Program-made: the position numbers and the translations under genes
Notes under the pieces: model-generated
What the model saw: the letters and a program-made list of their open reading frames with translations, nothing else
Database searches by the model: none
Told to the model about the DNA's origin: nothing
In this document: in pieces, positions 45,510 to 56,416 of the stretch
How the letters are laid out: each line of letters starts with the position of its first letter
Numbering within the stretch: position 1 is the stretch's first letter
NCBI RefSeq assembly: GCF_002994745.2
Contig: NC_037091.1
Location: 13,392,501-13,456,500, forward strand
Direction of reading: 5' to 3'
Origin: Rosa chinensis
Taxonomy: Eukaryota; Streptophyta; Magnoliopsida; Rosales; Rosaceae
DNA length: 64,000 bases

Positions 45510-46295
45510 ATCCTGCAACGAATGAAAGAAGGACACGTGCACAAAATAATATATTTTTTATTAATGAATTTGAGGGTTACAATCTCTCTAGATGCTCTTT
45601 CACAAGAATATCCTCTGATTCGATCTCTGACGTTGATTTGATCCAAGGGTGGCGAGCACTTGATCTTAAATCGAATGGTTGTAGTGTGAACTTCTTGCTA
45701 TGTTGACAATTTGAGGAAGACGATTGACCAAGGTCTGTAGATGCTTGATCTTGATCGGATTTAGGCCACGAGTTGTGTCACGTGGTGAACGTTCTTCGAC
45801 TTTGGTAGGGGACGTGTGTTTGGTGCTTGTTGATTCTCCACAAGCTTGATGAAGAACTTGTAGAGGAGTTACTTTGTTGAAGACGACAGATGATCAAGGG
45901 CTATAGATGCTTGATCTTGATCAGACTTGAACCACGAGAAGTGTCACGTGGCTAGTATGGCTTTGATGATGGATGAATCGGCACATTTGCTTGGTGCTTG
46001 TTGATTTTCCGTGAGTTTTACAACTTCTGAGCTTGCAGGTGATTTCCCTTATTTGTCTGAAGTTGGTAAGGTGAAGGGACCGACTATTTGGCAGCTTGAT
46101 GGTTCTTCACGAGCTTGGGAGACTTATGAGCTTTGGAGAGGTTTCTTCCGTCTGCTTGCATCCCCCCTCCTCCCCGTCTTGATTTGAGAGGGGGTATTTA
46201 TAGTGTTGTCGCCTCCCCCAATTTAGAATGCATTGATGACATAGCATTAATCACATTCCTTAATTGTGTAATTAAATCAATCAGTTTTAATTGAT
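45510..46295 (-). mobile_element. LTR-like sequence inserted in the LINE, left part
   Basis: The LINE frame is lost here. The sequence ends in GGGGGTATTTATAGTG, which on the minus strand is a TATA box (CTATAAATACC), suggesting a solo LTR in minus orientation. It contains an imperfect direct repeat of about 170 bp (GATGCTTGATCTTGATC ... TGTCACGTGG, starting near 45715 and 45885). The right part is 56417 to about 56860, ending TGTGTCTACA. Confidence 0.4.
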
Positions 46296-46499
46296 TGTTC
46301 AAGTAAATATCTAATTTGTGTTTGACCCAAACTCTAGATTACTTGACCTAGTGGTAATAGGGTTTAATTAGAAGAATCTAGAGATTATCTTTCCTTGTAT
46401 GATTCAGACTCTATGCATTGTAATCCTCTATATAAAGAGGCCCCTATTATCAATGAGAATACACAGTGATTTTCTCTCAATTTCTGATTCCCTAAAACA
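46296..46499 (+). repeat. 5' LTR of the copia element
   Basis: 204 bp, TG...CA. CTATATAAAGAGG at about 46427-46440 is a likely TATA box. The following CTTTATCAGCTTG resembles a decayed copy of the TGGTATCAGAGC primer site common in copia elements. Confidence 0.93.
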
Positions 46500-46736
46500 C
46501 TTTATCAGCTTGAAGTCCTAACCCTGAAACACCAAATTTGTAGCCTTCAAATCCCAGAAACCACCGCCGCCCACCTTGAAGATCTCAACTCTAGGAATCT
46601 AGAACCGGTGACGCCACCCCTAGAACCTGCCGGAAAAACACCGAACCGGTCTCCAGAAGTGACAAAAGTTTCCCAGCTCGGTTCAAAGCTTTTACCCCCT
46701 CCTTCGACCGCCATACTGCACCATCAGAAGAGCCTT
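46500..46736 (+). other. Copia 5' leader up to the TAT insertion
   Basis: Non-coding, C-rich leader of the copia element. It ends abruptly where the TAT LTR begins (TGTTAATAC at 46737). No gag start is included. Confidence 0.7.
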
Positions 46737-47250
46737 TGTTAATACTTTAAAGTTCAGCGGTAGCTAAACCTTTGTTAACGCTGGTCCGATGGGCGGACCA
46801 CTACCTATAATACTCAGAGTTATTGCTACCTGTCTAGTGAAATACAGAGGGCCTCAGAGGGAGACCGCGCTGGGCGGTCTTCTCTTTTCTGATGCCTAAG
46901 TTAGTCAATGTATTTGTGTTGACAGAATAACAGTAGGTAAGTATTAAATGCGTAATTAATGAGGAGAGAGGAGAGAACCTTTTATAGGTGAAGAAGGAGC
47001 TGACCTTCTTCATGTTTTCGATGTGGGACTGATATGCTTCAGCCCCCAGCTCTTGGAGCTTCTGATGCTGTCTTGGCACTGCGCGTGGCGGTGCGTCAGT
47101 GGTGATCTGGAGGCAAGCTGGGGCTCAGGTGGTAGCCTGCTTGGCTGTGTTCCCGTAGGTCACTCCTTTGGCGGGAGTTAGTACCGCTAGTGGTAGCATG
47201 AGCGTGGCTCATTATAGCTAATTATGCTTGTGAGTGCCTATATAAGTACA
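46737..47250 (-). repeat. 3' LTR of TAT copy 2
   Basis: 514 bp on the plus strand from TGTTAATAC to TATAAGTACA. Alignable with 8427-8916 and 58770-59284. Minus-strand promoter: TCCCACATCGAAAAC (47014-47028) and CCTATAAAAGG (46978-46988). Confidence 0.9.
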
Positions 47251-47266
47251 AGTCCCCCAAGTCCCC
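47251..47266 (-). other. Polypurine tract of TAT copy 2
   Basis: The minus strand reads GGGGACTTGGGGGACT immediately before the LTR start TGTACTTATATAGG. The same arrangement is found in copy 3 at 16372 and 17750. It would prime plus-strand DNA synthesis. Confidence 0.8.
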
Positions 47267-47799
47267 AGTCAAGGAGGGCAATCTTGGTTGGGAAGTTGCC
47301 TAGAGGTTCGAAGCGTTGCTTCCGCCAGTCTTTGCAAAAGCATAATTAGCGTCAATGCGTTATCAACCATGGACTTACTGAGCAAAAGCTTTACACCCTT
47401 CCGGGTGGGCCCCTACTAGGCCCCCCCAAGGGAGTCCTCCACTCCCCGGCTAAGATAGACCTCTGTTTGGCCGGTGAATTGTTTGTTGAGGGGAGCTGCG
47501 CTGAGCAGAGGGTGTTGGGTAGCGAACCCAAAGTTTGATACCCAAGTGGCGGGGTCAACGTGCCTGATCAGGGCCGTCGGAGGCTGTTGACGCATCCCCC
47601 TACCTGTCTCGGAGGACAATGTTTTGACTACAACGCCGCATTGCGGTCGTTGTCAAAGTGAGGCATTGCCTGGGGAATCGCCACTGGCGGAAGTCCCTCC
47701 GCCGATGATAGGTGGCCAGCAATGTCATGATGACCTGCCTGGCTGTAGCCAGGTGCATGGCATTGCGGTCAGCGGTGACTGTCTTCCTAGGTGTTGAGG

Positions 47800-48427
47800 G
47801 AGAAGTCTCGCTAGCGGTTTTGTCTCTATCAGAGACTATCTCGCTTGTATGATGGAGGGAGAAGTTCCGCTAGCGGAGTTGCGCTTAGCGGAGACTATCT
47901 CGCTTACAAGATGGATGGAGAAGTTCTGCTAGCGGAGTTGCGCCTATAGGAGACTATCTCGCTTGCAAGATGGAGGGAGAAGTTCAACTAGCGGAGTTGC
48001 GCTTAGAGGAGACTATCTTGCTTGCAAGATGGAGGGAGAAGTTCCACTAGCGGAGTTGCGCTTAGAGGAGACTATCTCGCTTGCAAGATGGAGGGAGAAG
48101 CTCCGCTAGCGGAGTTGCGCTTAGCGGAGACTATCTCGCTTGCAAGATGGAGAGGGAGAAGTTGCGTTAGCGGAGTTGCGCTTAGCAGAGACTATCTCGC
48201 TTGCAAGATGGATGGAGAAGTTCCGCTGGCGGAGTTACGCTTAGCGGAGACTATCTCGCTTGCAAGATGGAGAGGGAGAAGTTCCGCTGGCGGAGTTGCG
48301 CTTAGCGGAGGCTATCTCTCTTCCAAGATGGAGAGGGAGAAGTTCTGCTTAGTGGAGGCTATCTCGCTTGCAAGATGGAGGAAGAAGTTCCGCTAGAGGA
48401 GTTCCGCTTAGCGGAGACTATCTCGCT
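47800..48427 (-). repeat. 59-61-bp tandem repeat in the 3' UTR of TAT copy 2
   Basis: Eleven units start at 47800, 47859, 47918, 47977, 48036, 48095, 48156, 48215, 48276, 48337 and about 48384 (last units shortened). Core: GAGAAGTTCCGCTAGCGGAG, then TTGCGCTTAGCGGAGACTAT, then CTCGCTTGCAAGATGG. Each unit contains the palindrome TCCGCTAGCGGA. The 124-codon frame across it is a by-product. Confidence 0.95.
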
Positions 48428-49234
48428 GAGTGCTTCGATGATAGGCGATTTTCCGTCTCGATGGTTACCTTGGACAGATGCTTCGTGTAATGGGGTTTGA
48501 CACGTGGCCTATATGTATTGGGTTAGCATGTGTGATAACGTCTCTTCAGCACGCCCGTCGCCTCGCCATTAATGTGGATAATTATTGATTTTGTAACTGA
48601 GGCGTCGCCTCGGTTAATCCAGAGAGTAAGTGCGCTTGTGAGGCACGTGTACAGTTGTGGTGCGATGTCGTTTTTCAGCGGAAGGCCTAGATTAGTTTGA
48701 CATTGACATAAAAGATAGGGAAACCTTGTGTTTTGGCACTACGTACTTTTTACCTTGTGTCGTCGTCTTCAAGCTTCGCTCTGCGATCTGAGAAGAGTAT
48801 TGCTGAGATTCCTTGAAGATATCCAGTTTTTGGAAGCACGAAGATCTTCTGCTGTGAAGAGAAGTGTTTTCGGTCGCACTCTAGTTTTTATCTTTGAGGT
48901 TGGTACACTGAATCTCATCCATGCTTTACTAGATTTCTTTGTTTGTTTTTGTCGGTATCTGGGTTTTTTTTTTTTCTATTTGGGGTACTGTGTTCCTCCC
49001 CGGTGTGCTATGAGGATGTAAAGCAAGTTTTGGGGATGGGTTTTGGTGTTTGGTAGAGGGTTGGGGCTTGGGGGTTTTCTGGATGGTCAAATCTGGGTTT
49101 TTGAGTATATGGGTACTTTCTGTTCTTGTTTTGGTGTTTTCTAGGCAAGTGTTCTTGTTGCTTCTGGATGTAACTGATAAAGGGGTAGCCTAGATCCTGT
49201 TCCAACTGACTGGTTTGAGTTTTAGGGTTTTGGG
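48428..49234 (+). other. Region between the tandem repeats and the antisense ORF of TAT copy 2
   Basis: This should hold the promoter and 5' leader of the antisense ORF. Candidates are ACATAAAAGAT at 48707-48717 as TATA-like box and an intron ending TTTTCTAG (about 49143) or GAGTTTTAG (about 49225). These are motif guesses only. Confidence 0.35.
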
Positions 49235-51897
49235 ATAGCTAGCGTCATAGAGATTTCAAGCGGTGAGGATTCTAGGTCTGACGAGTCGCTCAATGTGGCG
49301 GATAGGGTTTTTATTGACTCGTTGCGTTCGTCTGCCCCTGCAGGAAGTTCCTGGTCCGAACCGCTAGACATTGCACCGCTACAAACCATACCTTGGGAAG
49401 TTTCCATGGGTCGTGCTGGTTGTCCTGAAAGTTCTAGGGCAGGAGAGGATGCCGCTACTCCAAAAGGCGGGAGGATAGGTTGGCAAGTAACAGCGCAGCT
49501 AGCGGCTCTGCTGATGGGGTGAGAAAGGCTGGCAGGGAAGAGGTTGAGTCGGCCTGGGTTCTTAACGACGGTACCGCGGTTGACGAGGTGGGAGGGCCTA
49601 TGACTGTGGCCGCCGTCAACCGCGTGAAGAGGATGTTCCGCCTGCCAGGCATTGTGAGACTGCGACCGCCATTGAAGGATGAGAGAGCATTGTTCTTGGC
49701 AGCGGGGCACGCTGCGGTGCACGAGGAGATCTTCCGCTAGGGAGTGACACTCCCGCTACTGCCAAACCTCCAGATTTTGGTTTGTGAGTTTGGCATCGCT
49801 TTTGGGCAGATTTGCCGTAATATATGGCGGTTGCTGATGGCGCTTAATTCACTTTGGCGTCTGTCCGGTTGTGAGGGTCCAACCGCGGCGGAGGTGCTGC
49901 ACTTCTACGAGTTGGTGTACGTGAAGCGCCAAGGCTACAGCGGACAAGTTAATCTAAGTTGTCGCCAGGGCGCGCCCAAGCTAGTCGAGAACCTGAAGGA
50001 CTCCATGTCACCCTGGCGGGGGACCTTATGTGTTGCCACCGATGGATGGGAGTACCAAGCGGGGTCGAATGCTGGGGAGCCGACATTTAGGATTAAGTCG
50101 GAATTCCAACCTATCCGAGGTTGTCGGTCTGCCGCCGTCTAGATTTGATTTTTTGTTGCGTGGTACTTCCCTGTTGTAATGACCACTTAGTTGTTTTTTT
50201 TTTTTTTCTGTAGCGGGCCTGCGGTATAGCCTGACGCGCCACGAAGAGTGCCGCCTGGCGAGGATCCGCTGCTGCTGGCAGAACCGTAATTTGCTAGATC
50301 TCCGCCTACTTACCGGCTGGGAGCTATTGGTCAATCAGCAATTGACACGAGCCCTTGGTAAGTACCTTCTGTTGATGTATGCCTTTGTTCGATTGCCGTC
50401 AAGCTAACCCGTTGTTTTTGGACAGACTCTCCACCGGGTAACAAAGCGAGCCGCGAGGCGTTCGATAAGGCCATGGACCGTGTCGAGATCAACAACTTCC
50501 TGGAGAGCATTTACGCCTCTAGGCTAGAGGCCTAAAAGACCACCGTCGACCCTTAGACACTGGCGCTGAGCCCATCTGAGGTTCCCATGGTGTTGCCGAT
50601 GCCACATCATTCACATCTCGGCCCCGACGGCTCGCCCGTGGTGCAGGCGGGAGCTGGCGAAGGCAATGTCCCTACTGCACCAATGCAGCAGAAAGAGAGG
50701 GTGCCCGCCATTAGGTGTGGATCGAAGGAGAGGGCGGCGGCCGCAAAGGGGCCAGTGACCATTGCGGGGCTTGAGCCGCAGACGAGAGCACTCCCCGTTG
50801 CCACTGGTGTGACTCGGGTGATACACCAAGGGAAGCGGCGACAAAACGATCCAGTCGACTAGGATGACGCGGATAATGTAGAGACCATTAGGGTCCATCA
50901 GCGAAAGAAGGCAAGGCAGGCCCTCTCGAAGGCGACAGTGACCGCTGGGCTAGAGGTGCCGACGAGTGACCTCAACTCGTTTGCCGCATATGCTGAATTT
51001 TTGACGTAGCCCGAGCGGGAGTTTATCTTCCACCTCTGCGAGCGGCTCGGGTTTGGCAGCCTGGAGGGGATTGTGCGCTCAACCGCCGTTAACCAATCGT
51101 CCTTCAACTCGACCTTTGGACATCTCTTGGTTGGGCTGCATGAATTGTTCGAGCGGGAGCTCAGGGAGGAGATCAAGGGCCTCCAGGGGGAGCTGGGGGA
51201 GGCCAAGGACAGACTGGTGGATGTGTAGCGACGCCTGGCCAAAGCAGACTGTGATGCAGTGGATGCCCGTGGCAAATTGGCCGTCTCCGTTGAGCGGGAC
51301 CTGGAGCGGAATGACATCGTCTCCAAGCTAGAGCAAGATATAGCCTTGCTGTGGGATCGCGTGGCGGCTAAGGATAAGAAAGTTGAGATCCTTCAGCAGG
51401 AAGCTGCTGCCAGGTCCGCTGAGGTGAAGAAACTAGAGAGCGAGGTTGCTCGCCTAGGAGCTGAGGGGGAACGTGCGGCGGCCGCCGCTGTGGAAACGTT
51501 TAAGCAGTCGGCGGAATACAAGAAGGCCATGACCAAGGCTGAGAAGGCCGATGCCATGGCCAATATGGAAGTGTTGAATCAGAAAGGCACTATCGATTGG
51601 GTCAAGGCATCCCAGCTCGCTGGGCCATCAGGTCAAAATGCACCGTGCGCCAGGAATGTGGTTCCCGCTGCGGCTGAGGGTGCCCACACAGGTAGCGGCG
51701 AGAGTGGTATGCTTCCGGCGGACGATTCTCAGCGAACCCCGCCGCCTACTCAGTCAGAGGTCTCCCGTGTTGGCTTTCTAGTTGCCCACACCCGAGCGGA
51801 CGGTACCATTGTAACACTAAGCCCTACCGCTCGCGGGTCCGATCAGACAAGCCGTCAGTCCAAGCAACAACCGCCGCCGGAGGGTGAGACTTGCTGA
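49235..51897 (+). pseudogene. Antisense additional ORF of TAT copy 2 (putative 'gypsy-type transposon' protein), spliced, decayed
   Basis: The N-terminal part (49235-49740, with a frame change near 49500) encodes VIEISSGEDSRSDESLN and later VNRVKRMFRLPGIVRL. A TAG at 49738-49740 interrupts it. The conserved helical domain follows (CEFGIAFGQICRNIWRLLMA, LHFYELVYVKRQG) to 50119. Introns 50120-50213 and 50358-50425 match those of copy 1. Exon 3 runs to the TGA at 51895-51897 and includes the coiled coil (VEILQQEAAARSAEVKKLES). In-frame stops in exon 3 are at 50533, 50554, 50860, 51007 and 51226. It also has a 21-nt gap after LHELF relative to copy 1. Confidence 0.75.
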
Positions 51898-52375
51898 TGC
51901 TCCTCAGCCATGAAGATGATTCCCTAACCTGGAAGTAGTGCTGCTGATGCCTTCTTTTTTTCTTTTTTGCGCCGCTACGGCTTTTGTAATCATCAATATT
52001 CTTGGGCAGGGAGTCCCGACCCCTAAAATGCAATTGGTAGTTTGTTTCTGAAATTTTTCCAAGTGTGGGCGCGTTTGCTGATTGCGTTGTTTGCATTTTT
52101 TTTTTTTAACCGCTAGAGTTTGACTGCTGTTTTGTGACTCAATGAAACATTAAAGGGATTAAAATTGTTCCAAGTGCATGATGTAGCGGACGTAGTCCGC
52201 CGAATATTGTTGGCTTTTCTAGTTGATTCTTGTGCTTGGACTTAGCGACAATGGTTTGAATAATTCCTCGTTTCATTGATAACTGATATATCAGCGTTTA
52301 CAAAATGCGGGGTTGTACCCGTTGGGTAGCTTCCCTTAGCTAAACATTGAGTCAAAAATTTAGCTAAGCCAAGAT
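51898..52375. other. Spacer between antisense ORF and pol in TAT copy 2
   Basis: Homologous to 2198-2570 of copy 1. It ends at a CAAGAT hexamer (52370-52375), the junction of a 942-bp deletion that removed most of the integrase. Confidence 0.7.
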
Positions 52376-53788
52376 TTCGATATCCTTCTGGCGTCGTCAC
52401 CAAGCGTAGGCCAAAAGTAGCCTTGTCACATTGTGCTATTGGCCAAGGATCTGGCGCCCGAGTGGTTTCCACATTCCCCGCCGTGTATCATTACCAGAAC
52501 GACCTTTCCCTTGTCTGGGGTTAGACACCGGAGGTTGGGGTGGGTAAACCCCTGGCAGTAAAGCTTGCCATTCTGGATGTTGTAGCGGGTTGCTCTCCGC
52601 TTGAGTTGTCGTGCTTCGACCTTGTCCTCTGGCAATGTTCATTGCGCTTGTATTCGATGATCTCATTCATCCAACTAGGATTGACCTCAATGTTGAAGAT
52701 CTCTGCCAGGGTTTTTGTGATGCTAGGCCTGTCAAGACACTCCACCCTTGTGTCCGCTGGACCTTGGTGCGGTTGATCGGTTGCTAGTCTTGCTAGTGAA
52801 TCAGCCTTGGCGTTCTTTTCCCTGGGGATCCGTGTGATGGTATGAAATTTGATTTTTTTGAGCAGCATTTTGACGTACCCCAAGTACGCCGCCAACTGTT
52901 GGTCCTTGGCCTGGAAACTGTCATTGACCTGATTAACGACAAGCTGGGAGTTGCTGAATATGTTGACACTGTCAGCCCCTGAGTCGATGGCGAGGAGTAT
53001 GTCGGCAATGAGCGCTTCGTACTCCACCATGTTGTTTGAGGCCTTGAAGTTGAATTTTAACACGTATTCCACGTTCAGTCCCCCTAGCCCTGTTAGGATG
53101 ACTCCGGCGCCGCTTGCCCTGGCACAAGCGGAACCGTCCACATGTAGGTTCTAGTCCGATTGCTGGGGGGCTTGTTCCTCGGCAGTTATCATTGTTGTGC
53201 TGGGCTCTGCCTCTATGTTGGGTTCATCCTGACACTCAGTGAGCTCATCATTGAAGTCCGCCACTGCCTGGCCCTTCATGGCGGTTCTTGGTTTGGAGTC
53301 AATGTTGAACTCGCTGAGCTCGATGGCCCACTTGTTGAGACGCCTCGAGTGTTCAGGGTTCTGCAGTACTTGTCTCAGCGGTTGATTTGTTAAGACATGA
53401 ATTGTGTGGGCCTGAAAATACTGGTGGAGGCATCTAGCGACGACGATGAGTGCGAGGGCAAGCTGCTCCAGGAGGGATATCTTGTTTCAGCCCCGTTCAT
53501 GCCTCTGCCGGTGTAGAAAACAGGGAGCTCATCATGGCCGTCCCGCCGGACAATGGCGCAGCTTTCCGCTGATTGTGATACTACTAGGTATATGTACAAT
53601 GTTTCTCCCTGCACTAGGATAGAGAGGAGCGGAACTACTACCAAGTACTCCTTCAAGCTTTGGAACGCTGCCACACAGTCTGGGTTCCAGTCGATGACCT
53701 TCTTGTAGGTTGTCTTCAGGACTTTGAAAAATGGGAGGCATCTGTCAGTGAGTATTGAGATAAACCGAGAGAGGGCGGCTAGTCTTCC
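52370..53788 (-). pseudogene. RNase H and truncated integrase of TAT copy 2
   Basis: RNase H is largely open at 52650-53141 (MDGSACARASGAGVILTGLG, then SNNMVEYEALIADILLAIDS) with the catalytic aspartates expected for this fold. The integrase zinc-binding part follows (GKLYCQGFTHPNLRCL, IHGGECGNHSGARSL) and stops at 52376. The catalytic core and C-terminal domain are deleted between CAAGAT repeats. The connection domain at 53150-53788 holds frameshifts. Confidence 0.85.
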
Positions 53789-54480
53789 CTAGAGGCTTTG
53801 AACTTGCGTTTTCCATTCTAGAGCCTTCATGTTGAGTATGGCTTGCACCTTGTCAGGGTTGGCCGCTATGCCCAGCTCACTGACTTTGTAACCCAGAAAT
53901 TTGATGGTGGTGACGCCGAAGAAGCATTTTTCTGGGTTAAGGCGCATACCGTAGGCCAAGAGAATGGTGAATATAATTATGAGGTTTGCCACGTGTCCGC
54001 TGGCCTTTATCCTTTTTACCAACATATCGTCCACGTAGACCTCGATGATTTTTCCTAAATGCTCAGCGAACATAGCGTTCATTAGCCGCTGGTAAGTTGC
54101 ACCGGCATTCTTCAAACCGAAAGGCATGACATTGTAGCAGTATAGGCCCTTGTTGGTGGTGAAGGAGGTACACTCTTGGTCACCAGGGTGCATCTTGATC
54201 TGATTGTAACCGGAGAAGACATCCATGATGCTGAGTAGCTCATGGCCAGCGGTTGCATCGACTAGTTGGTCTATGCGAGGTAGCGGGAAACTGTCTTTAG
54301 GGCATGCCTTGTTGAGGCCCTTGAAATCGACACACATTCGCCATTTTCCGCTGGGTTTTTTTACCATGACCAAGTTGGAAATCCACTAAGGGTAATTTAC
54401 TTGGCGGATGAATCCAATGCTCTGGAGCTTGGCAACCTCTTCCCCTATTGCACGGTATCTCTCCTCATCAAAGGCCCTTC
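53789..54480 (-). pseudogene. Reverse transcriptase of TAT copy 2
   Basis: The open stretch 53789-54373 preserves all core RT motifs: WRMCVDFKGLNKACPKDSFP, MDVFSGYNQIKMHP, MPFGLKNAGATYQRLMN and the active site VYVDDMLVK. Stops upstream at the QWI/NLVMVKK junction (near 54387) and others separate it from the protease. This copy kept an intact RT core where copy 1 lost it, but no full polyprotein frame exists. Confidence 0.87.
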
Positions 54481-54658
54481 GTCGTTGCTTGGTAGGGTAG
54501 GCGGATGGTTTGATACTCAATTTGTGGGTGATGATCTCGGGGGAGATGCCTGGCATGTCAGCGTAGGACCATTCAAAGACGGCGGCGTTGTCACGTAGAA
54601 ATTAGGTGAGTTCAGCCTCTACCTCTGGGTCTAGCTGGGCGCCGATGCGGACTGTCCG

Positions 54659-55770
54659 CTAGGGATGTTCGTCTGATATGCTGATAATCCTTAAGGATGT
54701 TTCCGGGTTGATAGGCTCTTTTTTGACATACTTCTTCTCATCATCCCTGGGGTCCTCGAAGATATCTGGTGTCGCTGCATGATTTCCCAATGTTAGGATT
54801 TCATGGCGGGTCGCTGATAGTGCCACAGTTGTGGAATAGCACTCTCGTGCCAGTTGCTGACTTCCCTTCACATAGCCTGTTCTGTTGAGAGTAGGGAACT
54901 TCATGAGGAGCATGTACCCGGCGATGATGCATTTGAGTTTGTTAAGTGCCGGTCGACCAATGATGGCGTTATATGAACTGAAGCAGTCCACAATGATGAA
55001 CTCTGTATGGATTTACGCCATACATGGACTGGCACCGATGACTAGTCGCATGTAGTTGGAACCTAATAGCTGTGTGACGTCACCGGAGAAGCTAAGTAGT
55101 GGCTCATGATCCTGCAGTTGTTTTCTGTGCCGCCGAAGTTTGTCGTAGCACCTGTTGAAGATGACATTTACAGCGGAGCCGCTGTCAACAAGGATCCTTC
55201 CCACTGACCTCTTATCGAGTATAGTGTCGATCAAGAATGGATCGTTGTGGTGCAGTACTCCGCGTTCTTCCTCCTCTGAGAAGGTAATGGGCTCCTAACC
55301 AGATTTTGGGAGTTTAGTGGACCTCTCATAGCGGATATTGCACACCTCCTTGGGGTGATTAGCACGTGCATAGCGCTTTTTTGCCTTGTGAGACATGTTG
55401 GTGATAGGAGCACCACTATCGATGGTGTTGATGCGGCCCAAGGGCTCAATGTTAGCAATCACGGGTGGTGGTTGGTGTACCCTGAATTGTTCCATCTTAC
55501 CTTCTCGGTACAGAGTCTCGATGGCTGTTTTGAGGGCGTTACAATTGTTGGTGTTGTGGCCGCTGTCCTTGTGGTATTTGCACCACTTGCCAGTGTTTCT
55601 GGGCTTTCCAACCCTTGGGTATTTTCTTGGGGGTGGTGACAGGACCTGGTCCTTGCATTGGTCGTATATTTCCTGGTATGAGGCCGTGAGGACTGTAAAC
55701 ACTACATACTGCTGGGATGACTCTGTTTGTTTATTATGGTTATCCCAATGAAATGAGCGGCTAACCTTAT
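54659..55770 (-). pseudogene. Protease and zinc-knuckle linker of TAT copy 2
   Basis: Protease motif VGRILVDSGSAVNVIFN is at 55013-55234, followed by VDCFSSYNAIIGRPALNKL (54659-54991); a stop at about 55012 separates them. The linker (55295-55770) encodes KWCKYHKDSGHNTNNC, an intact zinc-knuckle-like motif, and INTIDSGAPITNMSHKAK. The homology to copy 1 fades at about 55763-55775, where the copia frame begins. Confidence 0.85.
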
Positions 55771-56020
55771 TGTAATCTATGAGGATAATTCTGCTTGCAT
55801 TGAACAAATGAAGCAAGGCTACATCACAGGCGACAACACCAAGCATATATCGCCCAAATTCTTCTACAATCAGCAACAATAGAAGCTCCTCAAGATCAAA
55901 GTAAACCAGGTTCCATATGAGGACAATGTGGCAGACTTGTTTACTAAGTCATTCCCCAAATCCACGTTCGAGAAACATGTGGCAAGAATTGGCTTGTGGA
56001 AATTATCTGAACTCCCATGA
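55771..56020 (+). pseudogene. Copia RNase H C-terminal end
   Basis: The frame encodes YEDNSACIEQMKQGYITGDN, TKHISPKFFYNQQQ, a TAG stop, then VPYEDNVADLFTKSFPKSTF and GLWKLSELP before TGA at 56018-56020. This is the classic end of the plant copia polyprotein. Everything upstream in pol is gone. Confidence 0.92.
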
Positions 56021-56202
56021 TAGTAGTCATCAGGGGGAGGCGCAAACATCAGGGGAAGATGTCTACATATTCGTCTCAAAGAGTGAAGGGTGTGTTGTGC
56101 TCTTTTTCCCCTTCGACCGAGGTTATTTTTGTCCCACTGGGTTTTTGTTACTTGGAAAGGTTTTTAGCGAGGCAACGAGAGAAGCAGCACATTTGGGCAA
56201 CA

Positions 56203-56416
56203 CAAGGGGGAGTGTTCAAGTAAATCTCTAATTTGTGTTTGGCCCAAACTCTAGGTTACTTGACCTAGTGGTAATAGGGTTTAATTAGAAGAATCTAGAG
56301 ATTATCTTTCCTTGTATGATTCAGACTCTATGCATTGTAATCTTCTATATAAAGAGGCTCATATTATCAATAAGAATACACAGTGATTTTCTCTCAATTT
56401 CTGATTCCCTAAAACA
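56203..56416 (+). repeat. Polypurine tract and 3' LTR of the copia element
   Basis: AAGGGGGAG at 56204-56212 precedes TGTTCAAG. The 204-bp LTR ends AAAACA at 56416, followed by the target duplication TTGAT. Confidence 0.93.

Larger units (their letters stand above)
46737..55770 (-). mobile_element. Ty3/gypsy TAT (Retand-like) element, copy 2, lacking its 5' end
   Basis: Minus orientation, same family as copy 1. From left: 3' LTR (46737-47250), polypurine tract, 3' UTR with tandem repeats, antisense spliced ORF (about 49235-51897, plus strand), then integrase remnant, RNase H, RT, protease and zinc-knuckle linker up to about 55770. The gag N-terminus, primer site and 5' LTR are missing; the sequence switches directly to copia RNase H. 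The right edge is thus a deletion or recombination junction and not a transposon end. Confidence 0.9.
46296..56416 (+). mobile_element. Ty1/copia element, interrupted by TAT copy 2 and internally deleted
   Basis: Two 204-bp LTRs (46296-46499 and 56213-56416) start TGTTCAAGTAAAT and end CCCTAAAACA. Perfect 5-bp target duplications TTGAT flank the whole (46291-46295 and 56417-56421). The LTRs differ at 7 of 204 positions (3.4 percent). Only the leader (46500-46736), the end of RNase H (about 55771-56020) and the 3' UTR with polypurine tract (56203-56212) belong to copia. The rest is TAT copy 2, and most copia gag-pol is missing. Confidence 0.93.

Noticed and set aside
48022..48396. 124-codon open frame with repeated AETISLARW
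   Set aside because: It only reads through the 59-61-bp tandem array of a TAT 3' UTR.
47800..48427. Regular repeats resembling a CRISPR array
   Set aside because: Units are contiguous, with no unique spacers; the genome is a plant nucleus and the repeats lie in a retrotransposon.
49222..49722. 166-codon minus-strand open frame
   Set aside because: It is the complement of the antisense ORF's coding strand and shows no recognisable domain.
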